The notes: a model not told the origin generated them from the letters alone. A DNA stretch of 64,000 nucleotides from Misgurnus anguillicaudatus (GCF_027580225.2 NC_073337.2:13560001-13624000), one strand, 5' to 3'. Numbered from the stretch's first letter, positions 12,501-27,500 are shown. Program-made: numbers and translations.

Positions 12501-15500
12501 AGAGATTTAGAGCTGTAAACATTGATATCCAGCAATTACCAAAAGTGCAGAAATGACAACAGAGAGCACAAATAACTTAAATACAATGTATAGTATGAGA
12601 TTCACAAAACTTAAGTGAGAAAAAAGTTAAGACAAAATACCACTGCACATGGGATTCGAACCCTTGACCTCAGAATCTCATGGCATGTGATTAACCAGAT
12701 GCGCAACCCAGTGAACACAGCTCACGGGCAGCAAAAAAACAGCTTAGGTGCTTCAAGGATTGACATATGCCAATCAACACAGATGCAGAACTGACAGTGC
12801 AGAGCAGAACTATCAGAAATACAATGTATATGAGAATCAAAAAGCTCAAATGAGATTGAAGACAAGAACATCATTCTGTATAGTAATGCTATACAATGTA
12901 ATATACAGTCACATTAATTTACTATGACAAATAGACAACGTCACAGGCACGGTCAACTTTGGAGTGGTATTTCTAAGAAACAGAACAGAATATCAAAAAT
13001 CTGTTCGGTCATTTCTGTGCGGATTGCTCCAAACATTATACGAGCAGTACCTGGCATAAAATAAACAACATTTGTAAAAGGAGTAGCGAAAAAATCATCT
13101 ACCATATGCATTACAATAACACATGAACAGAATGTTGGAAAATGACAAACGAGGTATCGTTGCAATCGGCATAAACCAGTGAATACAATTTCACAAAGAA
13201 ATGAATATCAGACAAAGTATTCAGAAGTAATAAGCAGTTCCATAAGAACTGTTATAGTTTATAACCCCTAGGTGGCGCTGTACTCTGACTTCCCAGGTAC
13301 CTTCAGGACATCATGTCGAAGCTCCTTACTAATTTTTGCACGGATATGTCCAATAGTTCAAAAAATATAACAAATTATGTGAAATTTCAAAATGGCGGAC
13401 AGGCGGTTTGGTCAAACCCGGCAAAATACACATCGACAGATGCGGCATGATGTAAGCAATCCATAGACATCAAGGTCATAATTTTCTGACAAACAGTTCA
13501 GAAGTTATGGGCAAAAATAGCCTATTTTCATATCTCATGACCCATAGGTGGCGCTGTCACCAAATTTGGCATGGACCCCAAGTTCATGGTCCACATGAAG
13601 TGTACCAAATTTCATTTCAATTGATCAAAGAATGACTGAGCTACAGCTTCAGAACCATTTTTGCGTCAACCTCGTTAAGTTTGCGCATTTATTACTTTTG
13701 AACAAAGATAAATATCAAAATTCTGTTTGGTCATTTCTGTGCGGCTCACTCCAAGGTTCACCTGTGCCAAATCTCATAAGAATTGAACCACATTTGAAGG
13801 AGGAGTAGCGAAAAAACAAAATACTGTACATTTCAAAATGGCCGCTACTGTAATGGGTGGAGTTTTACTGTAAAGTATCAAATTCAATAAGCGGGATGAG
13901 AGCAATCATGTGTACTAAGTAGAATTTTCATAGATCAAGCGGATCACCAGTTATAACCATTTGAACATTGAATTTTTGCACTGGTGGTGGCGCTATAGAG
14001 TTAGTGCTAGAGACCCCATTTTTGGTCACTTGAATTTTCAGGACCACCTCTACAACTGAGCCAAATTTCATCATTTTCCTATGTACGGTTCATAGGGCTG
14101 CCATAGACTCCCATTGGGGAAAAATAATAATAATAATACTGACAATAACAATAGGTGTCTCAGCACCTTCGGTGCTTGACCCCTAATAATAATAATAATA
14201 ATACTAACAATTACAATAGGTGTCTCAGCACCTTCGGTGCTTGACCCCTAAATATAGCTGCAAGCAGCGATACGGGGCCAAGCACAATCGGCGCAATGAG
14301 CACCCGAAGCACAGCAAGAAACATACAACGTATCAATGACCCAGGGCGCATTGAGCACCCAAGGTGCATCAAGAACACAAAGCGCCGCAAAGAACCCAAA
14401 GCGTAGCAATGACAGAGCAGAGCCACCGCAGTGCAGAGCAGCAACAGAAAACATGGCAAAAATAGAACATATGTGAACTACAGACAGGTCAAGAAGAATA
14501 GGTGGGAAAGAACAAAACTTTAATAGAAAAGATTAACATCTGCCTCAGGTGGGATTCGAACCCATGAACTCCGGATCTCTATGCATACAACTTAACAGAT
14601 GCGCCACTCAGTAGACACAGCTCAAGGGGCAGCAGAAAAGAGCTTACATGCCATACAAAGAATTCAGAAGTTATAAGCAGTTCTATAAGAACTGTTATAG
14701 CTTATAACCCCTAGGTGGCGCTGTTCTCTGATTTCCTCAGGACGTCATGCCGAAGCTCCCTACCGATTTTTGCGCCGATATATCCGATACTTCAAAAGTT
14801 ATAGCAATTTATCACAGATTTCAAAATGGTGGACAGGCGGTTCGGTCAATCCCGGCATAATACATATCTGCAGATGCGGCATGAGCCAAGGAATCCGTAG
14901 ACACCAAGATCATAATTTTCTGACAAACGATTCAGAAGTTATCCACAAAAATAGCCTTTTTTCCTATCTCATGACCCATAGGTGGCGCTGTCACCAAATT
15001 TGGCATGGACCCCCATTTCATGGTCGACATGAAGCGTACCAAATTTCATCTCGATTGATCAAAGAATGACTGAGATACAGCCTCAGAACCAATTTTGCGT
15101 CAATCTCGTTAAGTTCACGCATTAATTACTTTTGAATAAAGAAAAATATCAAAATTCTGTTCAGTCATTTCTATGCGGCTCACTCCAAAGATCACATGTG
15201 CCAAATCTCATAAGAATTGAACCAAATTTGAAGGAGGAGTAGCGAAAAAACGAAATACTGTACATTTCAAAATGGCCGATACTGTAATGGGTGGAGTCTT
15301 ACTGTAAGGTATTAAAAACAATAAGCATGAGGAGAGCAATCACGTGTACTAAGTAGAATTTTCATAGAGCAAATGAATCACCAGTTATAACCATTTGAAC
15401 ATTGAATTTTTGAGATGATGGTGGCGCTATAGAGTTACTGCTAGAGACCCCATTTTTGGCCAAATGACTATTTATGACCACCACTACAACTGTGCTAAAT

Positions 15501-18500
15501 TTCATCATTTTCCTATATACGGTTCATAGGGCTGCCATAGACTCCCATTGGGGAAAAATAATAATAAATATAGCTGCAAGCAGCAATTGCGGGGCCAAGC
15601 ACCTTCAGCGCAATGAGCACCCAAAGCACAGCAAAAACCACACGACGCAGCAAATGCGCAAAGCGCAGAAAGCGTGCAATACAGAGCCCGAACCCGAAGC
15701 AAAGCAAATGCAGAGCAGGACCACTGCAGTGCGGAGCAACAACAGTAAAGATGGCAAAAATATAACACGTGTGGAAAACCAGACAGGTCGAGAAGAACGT
15801 GTTAAAGGAAATGCAAAAGGAAATCTCAATAAGTGAAAGTAAGAGCTGGGATTCGAACCCATGACCTCAGGTTCCCAAAGCACAGCACTTACTGCATGCG
15901 CCACTGAGTAAACAATTAAACCACTGAGTTGGTGTGTCCAAGCTATAGAATAGAGATTTAGAGCTGTAAACATTGATATCCAGCAATTACCAAACGTGCA
16001 GAAATGACAACAGAGAGCACAAATAACTGAAATACAATGTATTGTATGAAAATCACAAAACTTAAGTGAGCAAAAAAAGTTAAGACAAAATATCACTACA
16101 CATGGGATTCGAACCCATGACCTCAGAATCTCATGGCATGTGGTTAACCAGATGCGCAACTCAGTTAACCAGCTCAAAGGGCAGCAAAAAACAGCTTAGG
16201 TGCTGCAAGGATTGACATATGCCAATCAACACAGATGCAGAACTGACAGTGCAGAGCAGAACAGAAATACAATGTATATGAGAATCAAAAAGCTCAAGTG
16301 AGATTGAAGACAAGAAGATTATTCTGTATAGTAATGCTATACAATGTAATATACAGTCACATTAATTTACTATGACAAATAGACAACGTCACAGGCACGG
16401 TCAACTTTGGAGTGGTATTTCTAAGAAAGAAAACAGAATATCAAAAATCTGTTCGGTCACTTCTGTGCGGATTGCTCCAAACATTATACGAGCAGTACCT
16501 GGCATAAAATAAACAAAATTTGTAAAAAGAGTAGCGAAAAAATCATCTACCATATGCTTTACAATAACACATGAACAGAATGTTGGAAAATGACAAACGA
16601 GGTATCGTTGCAATCGGCATAAACCAGTGAATACAATTTCACAAAGAAATTAATATCAGACAAAGTATTCAGAGGTTTTGTGCAAAAATAGCCTATTTTC
16701 ATATCTCATGACCCATAGGTGGCGCTGTCACCAAATTTGGCATGAACCCCAAGTACATGGTCCACATGAAGTGTAACAAATTACATTTCAATTGATCAAA
16801 GAATGACCGAGCTACAGCTTCAGAACAATTTTTGCGTCAACCTCGTTAAGTTTGCGCATTTATTACTTTTGAACAAAGATAAATATCAAAATTCTGTTCG
16901 GTCATTTCTATGCGGCTCACTCCAAATATCACCTGTGCCAAATTTCATAAAAATTGAACCAAATTTGAAGGAGGAGTAGCGAAAAAACGAAATACTGTAC
17001 ATTTCAAAATGGTCTCTACTGTAATGGGAGGAGTCTTACTGTAAGGTATTAAAAACAATAAGCATGAGGAGAGCAATCACGTGTACTAAGTAGAATTTTC
17101 ATAGAGCAAATGGATCACCAGTTATAACCATTTGAACATTGAATTTTTGCACTGCTGGTGGCGCTACAGAGTTACTGCTAGAGACCCCTTCTTTGGCCAC
17201 ATGACTATTTATGACCACCACTACAACTGTGCCAAATTTCATCATTTTCCTACATACGGTTCATAGGGCTGCCATAGACTCCCATTGGGGAAGAAGAAAA
17301 ATTAACTAACAGAAACAATGACCAATATAGCTGCAAGCAGCAACACGGGGTCAAGCACCTTCGGCGCAATGCACACACAGCACAGCAAGCACACAAAGCA
17401 CAGCAAGCTCACAATGCACAGCCAGCACACAAAGCACAGCAATTACAGAAATCACAGCAGGCACACAAAGCACAGCAAGCTCACAAAGCACAGCAAGCAC
17501 AACAAGCACAGCAAGCTCACAATGCACAGCAAGCACACAAAGCACAGCAATTACACAAATTACAGCAGGCACACAAAGCACAGCAAGCTCACAAAGCACA
17601 GCAAGCACACAAAGCACAGCAATCACACAAAGCACAACAAGCACACAAAGCATAGCAAGAACACAAAGCACAGCAATTACACAAATCACAGCCGGCACAC
17701 AAAGCACAGCAAGCTCACAAAGCACAGCAAGCACACAAAGCACAGCAAGCACACAAAGCACAGCAAGCACAGCAATTACACAAATCACAGCAGGCACACA
17801 AAGCACAGCAAGCTCACAAAGCACACAAAGCACAGCAAGCACACAAAACATAGCAAGCTCACAAAGCACAGCAAGCACACAAAGCACAGAAAGCCGACAA
17901 AGCACAGCAAGAACCACCATAATGCAGAGCAACAACAGCAAACATGGAAAAATAGAACACATGTGAACTACAGACAGGTTGAGAAGAATTGATGAGGAAG
18001 AACAAAACGTCATGACTCAGGTGGGATTTGAACCCAGGAACTCAGAATCTCAATGCATATGATTAACTAGATGCGCCACTCAGTTGACACAGTTCTTGAA
18101 GCAGCAGACAAGAGATTAGAGAGCTGAAAGGATTAACATATGTCAATCACCAAAGATGCAGGAAAGACACAGCAGAAGCACCATAATGCAGAGCAACAAC
18201 AGCAAACATGGAAAAATAGAACACATGTGAACTACAGACAGGTTGAGAAGAATTGATGAGGAAGAACAAAACATCATGACTCAGGTGGGATTCGAACCCA
18301 GGAACTTAGAATCTAAATGCAATTGGTTAACTAGATGCGCCACTCAGTTTACACAGTCCATGAGGCAGCAGACAAGAGATTAGAGAGCTGAAAGGATTAA
18401 CATGTCAATCACCAAAGATGCAGAATTGACACAGCAGAAGTAGAAATAACAGAAATACAATGTACATTAGTTCAAGTAAAATTGAAGACAAGCAGATCAT

Positions 18501-21500
18501 TATGTATAGTGATGCTATACAATGTAATATACAGTCACATTAATTTATTACTATGACAAATAGACAATGTCACAGGCACGGTAAACTTTAGAGTGGTATT
18601 TCTAAGAAAGAGAACAGAATATCAAAAATCTGTTCGGTCACATCTGTGCGGATTGCTCCAAACATTATACGAGCAGAACCTGACATAAAATACACAAAAT
18701 TTGTAAAAGGAGTAGCGAAAAAATCATTTACCATATGCCTTACAATAACACCTGAACATAATGTTGGAAAATGACAAACAAGGTATCGTTGCGATCGGCA
18801 TAAAACAGTGAATACAATTTCACAAAGAAAATGTATATCAGACAATGTATTCAGAAGTTATAAGCAGTTCAATAAGAACTGTTATAGTTTATAACCCCTA
18901 GGTGGCGCTGTACTCTGACTTCCCATGTACCTTCAGGACATCATGTCGAAGCTCCTTACCATTTTTTGCGCGGATATGTCCAATAGTTCAAAAAATATAA
19001 CAATTTATTTGAAATTTCAAAATGGCGGACAGGCGGTTTGGTCAAACCCGGCATAATTCACATCGACAGATGCGGCATGAGGTAAGCAATCCATAGACAT
19101 CAAGATCATAATTTTCTGACAAACAGTTCAGAAGTTATGGGCAATAATAGCCTATTTTTCTATCTCATGACCCATAGGTGGCGCTGTCACCAAATTTGGC
19201 ATGGACCCCAAGTTCATGGTCCACATGAAGTGTACCAAATTTCATTTCAATTGATCAAAGAATGACTGAGATACAGCTTCAGAACCATTTTTGCGTCAAC
19301 CTCGTTAAGTTTGCGCATTTATTACTTTTGAACAAAGATCAATATCAAAATTCTGTTCGGTCATTTCTATGCAGCTCACTCCAAAGATCATCTGTGCCAA
19401 ATCTCATAAGAATTGAACCGCATTTTAAGGAGGAGTAGCGAAAAAACGAAATACTGTACATTTCAAAATGGCCGCTACGGTAATGGGTGGAGTCTTACTG
19501 TAAAGTATCAAATTCAATAAGCACGATGAGAGCAATCACGTGTACTAAGTAGAATTTTCATAGATCAAATGGTTCACCAATTATAACAGTTTGAACATTG
19601 ATTTTTTGGACTACTGGTGGCGCTATAGAGTTACTGCTAAAGACCCCATTTTTGGTCACATGACTATTTATGACCACCTCTACATCTGTGCCAAATTTCA
19701 TCATTTTCCTATGTACGGTTCATAGGGCTGCCATAGACTCCCATTGGGGAAAAATAATAATAATAATAATAATAATACTAACAAAAACAATAGGTGTCTC
19801 AGCACCTTCGGTGCTTGACCCCTAAATATAGCTGCAAGCAGCAACACGGGGTCAAGCACCTTCGGCGCAATGCACACAAAGCACAGCAAGCACACAAAGC
19901 ACAGCAAGCTCACAATGCACAGCAAGCACACAAAGCACAGCAAGCACAAAAAGCACAGCAAGCACACAAAGCACAGCAAGCACACAAATCACAGCAGGCA
20001 CACAAAGCACAGCAAGCTCACAAAGCACAGCAAGCTCACAAAGCACAACCAGCACACAAAGCACAGCAAACTCCCAAAGCACAGCAAGCACACAAAGCAC
20101 AGCAAGCACACAAAGCACAGCAAGAACCACCACAATGCAGAGCAACAACAGCAGACATGGAAAAATAGAACACATGTGAACTACAGACAGGTTGAGAAGA
20201 ATTGATGAGGAAGAACAAAACGTCATGACTCAGGTGGGATTCGAACCCAGGAACTCAGAATCTCAATGGATCTGGTTAACTAGATGTGCCACTCAGTTGA
20301 CAAAGTTCATGAGGCAGCAGACAAGAGATTAGAGAGCTGAAAGGATTAACATATGTCAATCACCAAAGATGCAGGAAAGACACAGCAGAAGCACCACAAT
20401 GCAGAGCAACAACAGCAAACATGGAAAAATAGAACACATGTGAACTACAGACAGGTTGAGAAGAATTGATGAGGAAGAACAAAACATCATGACTCAGGTG
20501 GGATTCGAACCCAAGAACTCAGAATCTCTATGCGGTTGGCTTACTCGCCACGCCACTCAGTTGACACAGTTCAAGGGACAGCAGAAAAGAGATTACAGAG
20601 ATGCAGGATTGATATATGCCAATTACCAAAGATGTAGAAATGACACCACAGAGCAGAAATAACAGAAATACAATGTATATGAGAATCAAAAAGCTCAAGT
20701 GAGATTGAAGACAAGAAAAACATTCTGTAGAGCAACGCTATAAAATGTAATATACAGTAATTAACTATGACAAATAGACAACATCACAGGCACGATCAAC
20801 TTTACAGAGGTATTTCTCAAAAAACTGCCTAGGTGCCAGAAAAATCTGTTCAGTCATTCCTGTGCGGATTGCTCCACACATTATACCAGCAGAACCTGGC
20901 ATAAAATAAACAAAATTTGTAAAAGGAGTAGCGAAAAGATCATTTACCATATGCCTTACAATAACACATGAATAGAATGTTGGAAAATGACAAATGAGGT
21001 ATCGTTGCAATCGGCATAAACCAGTGAATACAATTTCACAAAGAAATTAATATCAGACAAAGTATTCAGAAGTTATAAGCAGTTCCATAAGAACTGTTAT
21101 AGTTTATAACCCCTAGGTGGCGCTGTACTCTGACTTCCCAGGTACCTTCAGGACATCATGTCGAAGCTCCTTACTAATTTTTGCGCGGATATGTCCAATA
21201 GTTCAAAAAATATAACAAATTATGTGAAATTTCAAAATGGCGGACAGGCGGTTCGGTCAAACCCGGCATAATACACATCGACATATGCGGCATGATGTAA
21301 GCAATCCATAGACATCAAGACCATAATTTTCTGACAAACAGTTAAGAAGTTATGGGCAAAAATAGCCTATTTTCATATCTCATGACCCATAGGTGGCGCT
21401 GTCACCAAATTTGGCATGAACCCCAAGTTCATGGTCCACATTAAGTGTACCAAATTTCATTTCAATTGATCAAAGAATGACCGAGGTACAGCTTCAGAAC

Positions 21501-24500
21501 CATTTTTGCGTCAACCTCGTTAAGTTTGCGCATTTATTACTTTTGAAAAAAGATAAATATCAAAATTCTGTTCGGTCATTTCTGTGCGGCTCACTACAAA
21601 GATCACCTGTGACAAATTTCATAACAATTGCACCAAATTTGAAGGAGGAGTAGCGAAAAAACTAAATACTGTACATTTCAAAATGGCTGCTACTGTAATG
21701 GGTGGAGTCTTACTGTAAGGTATTAAAAACAATAAGCATGAGGAGAGCAATCACGTGTACTAAGTAGAATTTTCATAGATCAAACGGATCTGCAGTTATA
21801 ACCATTTGAACATTGAATTTTCGCACTGCTGGTGGCGCTATAGAGTTACCGCTAGAGACCCCATTTTTGACCACCTGACTATTTATGACCTCCACTACAA
21901 CTGTGCCAAATTTCATCATTTTCCTACATACGGTTCATAGGGCTGCCATAGACACCAATGGCTAAGAAGAAGAAAAAAGTACAATTCCAATAGGTGTCTC
22001 AGCACCTTAGGTGCTTGACCCCTAAATATAGCTGCAAGCAGCAATTGCGGGGCCAAGCACCTTCAGCGCAATGAGCACCTAAAGCCCAGCAAACACCATA
22101 CGACGCAGCAAATGCGCAAAGTGCAGAAAGCGCGCAATACAGAGCCCGAACCCGAAGCAAGGCAAATGCAGAGCAGAACCACTGCAGTGCGGAGCAACAA
22201 CAGAAAAGATTTCAAAAATATAACACGTGTGGAAAACCAGACAGGTCGAGAAGAACGTGTTAAAGGGAACACAAAAGGAAATCTCAATAAGTGAAAGTAA
22301 GAGCTGGGATTCGAACCCATGACCTCATGGTCCCAAAGCACAGCACTAACCGCATGCACCACTGAGTAATCGATTAAACCACTGAGTTGGTGTGTCCAAG
22401 ATATAGAATACAGCTTTACAGCTATAAACATTGATATCCAGCAATTACCAAAAGTGTAGAAATGACAACAGAGAGCACAAATAACTGAAATACAATGTAT
22501 AGTATGAAAATCACAAAACTTAAGTGAGAAAAAAGTTAAGACAAAAAACCACTGCACATGGGATTTGAACCCATGAACTCAGGTTCTCAAAGCACAGCAC
22601 TAACCGCATGCGCCACTAAGGAATCATGGTTTGAAAGGCTGTGGAAAAGAGGCTTCAAAGCTGCAAACATTGACATGCCAATCACTGAAAGGGCAGAAAT
22701 AACACAACAAAGCAAAAATAAACAAAAATACAAAGTGTAGGTCAATCAGATAACTTAAATGGCACTGAATTGGTTTAGAACATTTTGTACAATAATGAAC
22801 AACATGGGCAAATTTTGTCAGATTCTTTTTAATATGACAAAGGGACAGCATGACAGGCACGGTCCGCTTTACAGAGGTATTTCTCAAAAATTTGACATTC
22901 AGCAGAAAAATCTGTTCAGTCACGTCTGTGCGGATTGCTCCAAACATTATACAAGCAGAACCTGGCATAAAATAATAAAAATTTGTAAAAGGAGTAGCGA
23001 AAAAAATCATTTACCATATGCTTTACAATAACACATGAACAGAATGATGGAAAATGACAAACAAGGTATCGTTGCAATCGGCAAAAACCAGTAAATAAAA
23101 TTTCACAAAGAATATGTATATCAGACAAAGTATTCTGAAGATATAAGCAGTTCTATAAGAACTGTTATAGTTTATAACCCCTAGGTGGCGCTGTACTCTG
23201 ACTTCCCAGGTACCTTCAGGACATCATGCCGAAGCTCCCTGACTATTTTTGCACAAATATGTCCAATAGTTCAAAAGATATAACAATTTATGATCAATTT
23301 CAAAATGGCAGACAGGTGGTGTGGTCAAACCCGACATAATACATATCGACAGATTCGGCACGAGCCAAGGAATCCGTAAACACCAACATCATAATTTTCT
23401 GACAAACAATTCAGTAGTTATGGGCAAAAAAAGCCATTTTTCATATCTCATGACCCATAGGTGGCGCTGTCACCAAATTTTGCATGAACCCCAAGTTCAT
23501 GGTCCACATGAAGTGTACCAAATTTCATTTCAATTGATCAGAGAATGACCGAGATACAGCTTCAGAACCATTTTTGCGTCAACCTCGTTAAGTTTGCGCA
23601 TTTATTACTTTTGAACAAAGATAAATATCAAAATTCTGTTCGGTCATTTCTGTGCGGCTCACTCCAAAGTTCACCTGTGCCAAATTTTATAACAGTTTAA
23701 CCAAATTTGAAGGAGGAGTAGCGAATAAACGGAATACTGTACATTTCAAAATGGCCACTACTGTAATGGGTGGAGTTTTACTGTAAGGTATTAAAAACAA
23801 CAAGCATGAGGAGAGCAATCACGTGTACTAAGTAGAATTTTCATAGATCAAGCGGATCAGCAGTTATAACCATTTGAACATTGAATTTTTGCACTGCTGG
23901 TGGCGCTATAGAGTTAGGACTAGAGACCCCATTTTTGGTCACATGACTTTTTAAGACCACCACTACAACTGTGCCAAATTTCATCATTTTCCTACGTACG
24001 GTTCATAGGGCTGCCATAGACTCCCATTGGGGAAGATGAAGAATAATAATACTGACAGTTCCAATAGGTGCCTCAGCACCTTCGGTGCTTGGCCCCTAAT
24101 AATAATAATACTAACAGAAACAATAGGTGCCACAGCACCATAGGTGCTTGGCCCCTAATAAATATAGCTGCAAGCAGCAATTGCGGGGCCAAGCACCTTC
24201 AGCGCAATGAGCACCTAAAGCCCAGCAAACACCATACGACGCAGCAAATGCGCAAAGCGCAGAAAGCGCGCAATACAGAGCCCGAACCCGAAGCAAGGCA
24301 AATGCAGAGCAGAACCACTGCAGTGCGGAGCAACAACAGAAAAGATTTCAAAAATATAACACGTGTGGAAAACCAGACAGGTCGAGAAGAACGTGTTAAA
24401 GGGAACACAAAAGGAAATCTCAATAAGTGAAAGTAAGAGCTGGGATTCGAACCCATGACCTCATGGTCCCAAAGCACAGCACTAACCGCATGCGCCACTG

Positions 24501-27500
24501 AGTAATCGATTAAACCACTGAGTTGGTGTGTCCAAGGTATAGAATACAGCTTTACAGCTATAAACATTGATATCCAGCAATTACCAAAAGTGTAGAAATG
24601 ACAACAGAGAGCACAAATAACTGAAATACAATGTATAGTATGAAAATCACAAAACTTAAGTGAGAAAAAAAGTTAAGACAAAAAACCACTGCACATGGGA
24701 TTTGAACCCATGAACTCAGGTTCTCAAAGCACAGCACGAACCGCATGCGCCACTGAGGAATCATGGGTTGAAAGGCTGTGGAAAAGAGGCTTCAAAGCTG
24801 CAAACATTGACATGCCAATCACTGAAAGGGCAGAAATAACACAACAAAGCAAAAATAAACAAAAATACAAAGTGTAGGTCAATCAGATAACTTAAATGGC
24901 ACTGAATTCGTTTAGAACATTTTGTACAATAATGAACAACATGGGCAAATTTTGTCAGATTCTTTTTAATATGACAAAGGGACAGCATGACAGGCACGGT
25001 CCGCTTTACAGAGGTATTTCTCAAAAATTTGACATTCAGCAGAAAAATCTGTTCAGTCACGTCTGTGCGGATTGCTCCAAACATTATACAAGCAGAACCT
25101 GGCATAAAATAATAAAAATTTGTAAAAGGAGTAGCGAAAAAAATCATTTACCATATGCTTTACAATAACACATGAACAGAATGATGGAAAACAAGGTATC
25201 GTTGCAATCGGCAAAAACCAGTAAATAAAATTTCACAAAGAATATGTATATCAGACAAAGTATTCTGAAGATATAAGCAGTTCTATAAGAACTGTTATAG
25301 TTTATAACCCCTAGGTGGCGCTGTACTCTGACTTCCCAGGTACCTTCAGGACATCATGCCGAAGCTCCCTGACTATTTTTGCACAAATATGTCCAATAGT
25401 TCAAAAGATATAACAATTTATGATCAATTTCAAAATGGCAGACAGGTGGTGTGGTCAAACCCGACATAATACATATCGACAGATTCGGCATGAGCCAAGG
25501 AATCCGTAAACACCAACATCATAATTTTCTGACAAACAATTCAGTAGTTATGGGCAAAAAAAGCAATTTTTCATATCTCATGACCCATAGGTGGCGCTGT
25601 CACCAAATTTTGCATGAACCCCAAGTTCATGGTCCACATGAAGTGTACCAAATTTCATTTCAATTGATCAGAGAATGACCGAGATACAGCTTCAGAACCA
25701 TTTTTGCGTCAACCTCGTTAAGTTTGCGCATTTATTACTTTTGAACAAAGATAAATATCAAAATTCTGTTCGGTCATTTCTGTGCGGCTCACTCCAAAGT
25801 TCACCTGTGCCAAATTTCATAACAATTTAACCAAATTTGAAGGAGGAGTAGCGAATAAACGGAATACTGTACATTTCAAAATGGCCACTACTGTAATGGG
25901 TAGAGTTTTACTGTAAGGTATTAAAAACAACAAGCATGAGGAGAGCAATCACGTGTACTAAGTAGAATTTTCATAGATCAAGCGGATCAGCAGTTATAAC
26001 CATTTGAACATTGAATTTTTGCACTGCTGGTGGCACTATAGAGTTAGGACTAGAGACCCCATTTTTGGTCACATGACTTTTTAAGACCACCACTACAACT
26101 GTGCCAAATTTCATCATTTTCCTACGTACGGTTCATAGGGCTGCCATAGACTCCCATTGGGGAAGATGAAGAATAATAATACTGACAGTTCCAATAGGTG
26201 CCTCAGCACCTTCGGTGCTTGGCCCCTAAATATAGCTGCAAGCAGCAATTGCGGGGTCAAGCACCTTCAGCGCAATGAGCACCCAAAGCACAGCAAAAAC
26301 CACACGACGCAGCAAATGTGCAAAGCGCAGAAAGCGCGCAATACAGAGCCCGAAACCGAACCCGAAGCAAAGCAAATGCAGAGCAGGATCACTGCAGTGC
26401 GGAGCAACAACAGTAAAGATGGCAAAAATATAACACGTGTGGAAAACCAGACAGGTCGAGAAGAATGTGTTAAAGGGAACACAAAAGGAAATCTCAATAA
26501 GTGAAAGTGAGAGCTGGGATTCGAACCCATGAGCTCAGGTTCCCAAAGCATAGCAGTTAACGCATGCGCCACGGAGTAAACGGTTAATCCACTGAGTTGG
26601 TGTGTCCAAGCTATAGAATAGAGATATAGAGCTGTAAACATTGATATCCAGCAATTACCAAAAGTGCAGAAATGACAACAGAGAGCACAAATAACTAAAA
26701 TACAATGTATTGTATGGAAATCACAAAACTTAAGTGAGAAAAAAAAGTTAAGACAAAAACCACTGCACATGGGATTCGAACTCATGAACTCAGGTTCCCA
26801 AGGCACAGCAGTTACCGCATACGCCACTGAGTAAACGATTAAACCACTGACTTGGTGTGTCCAAGCTATATAATAGAGATATAGAGCTGTAAACATTGAT
26901 ATCCAGCAATTACCAAAAGTGCAGTAATGACAACAGAGAGCACAAATAACTGAAATACAATGTATTGTATGAAAATCAATAAACTTAAGTGAGAAAAAAG
27001 TTAAGACAAAATATTACTGTACATGGGATTTGAACCCATGACCTCAGGATCTCATGGCATCTGGTTAACCAGATGCGCAACTCAGTTAACACAGCCCAAA
27101 GGGCAGCAAAAAACAGCTTAGGTGCTGCAAGGATTGACATATGCCAATCAACACAGATGCAGAACTGACAGTGCAGAGCAGAACTAACAGAAATACAATG
27201 TATATGAGAATCAAAAAGATCAAGTGAGATTGAAGACAAGAAGATCATTCTGTATAGTAATGCTATACAATGTAACATACAGTCACATTAATTTACTATG
27301 ACAAATAGACAACGGCACAGGCACAGTCAACTTTGGAGTGGTATTTCTAAGAAAGAGAACAGAATATCAAAAATCTGTTCGGTCATTTCTGTGCGGATTG
27401 CTCCAAACATTATACGAGCAGCACCTGGCATAAAATAAACAAAATTTGTAAAAGGAGTAGCGAAAAAATCATGTTCCAAATGCTTTACAATAACACATGA

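Noticed and set aside
17318..18013. Open frames of over 220 codons on both strands (His/Lys/Ser-rich and Leu/Cys/Val-rich)
   Set aside because: They come from an 18 bp minisatellite whose length is a multiple of three; no domain, no splice structure, and the same repeat in the next unit gives different lengths.
17370..20125. Possible CRISPR array from regularly repeated short units
   Set aside because: There are no unique spacers of constant length; the repeats are contiguous and variable, and the genome is eukaryotic.
26267..26896. Minus-strand open frame of 209 codons, with similar frames at 15605-16177 and 22063-22557
   Set aside because: These are translations through the antisense tRNA-like modules and array heads (phrases like SWVRIPC come from the B-box region). 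Frames differ between copies and no family is recognised.
8590..27090. Functional tRNA genes
   Set aside because: The modules have a B box and T-stem but no convincing acceptor and anticodon stems when read by eye, and they sit inside repeat units. They are tRNA-like relics unless a covariance search says otherwise.
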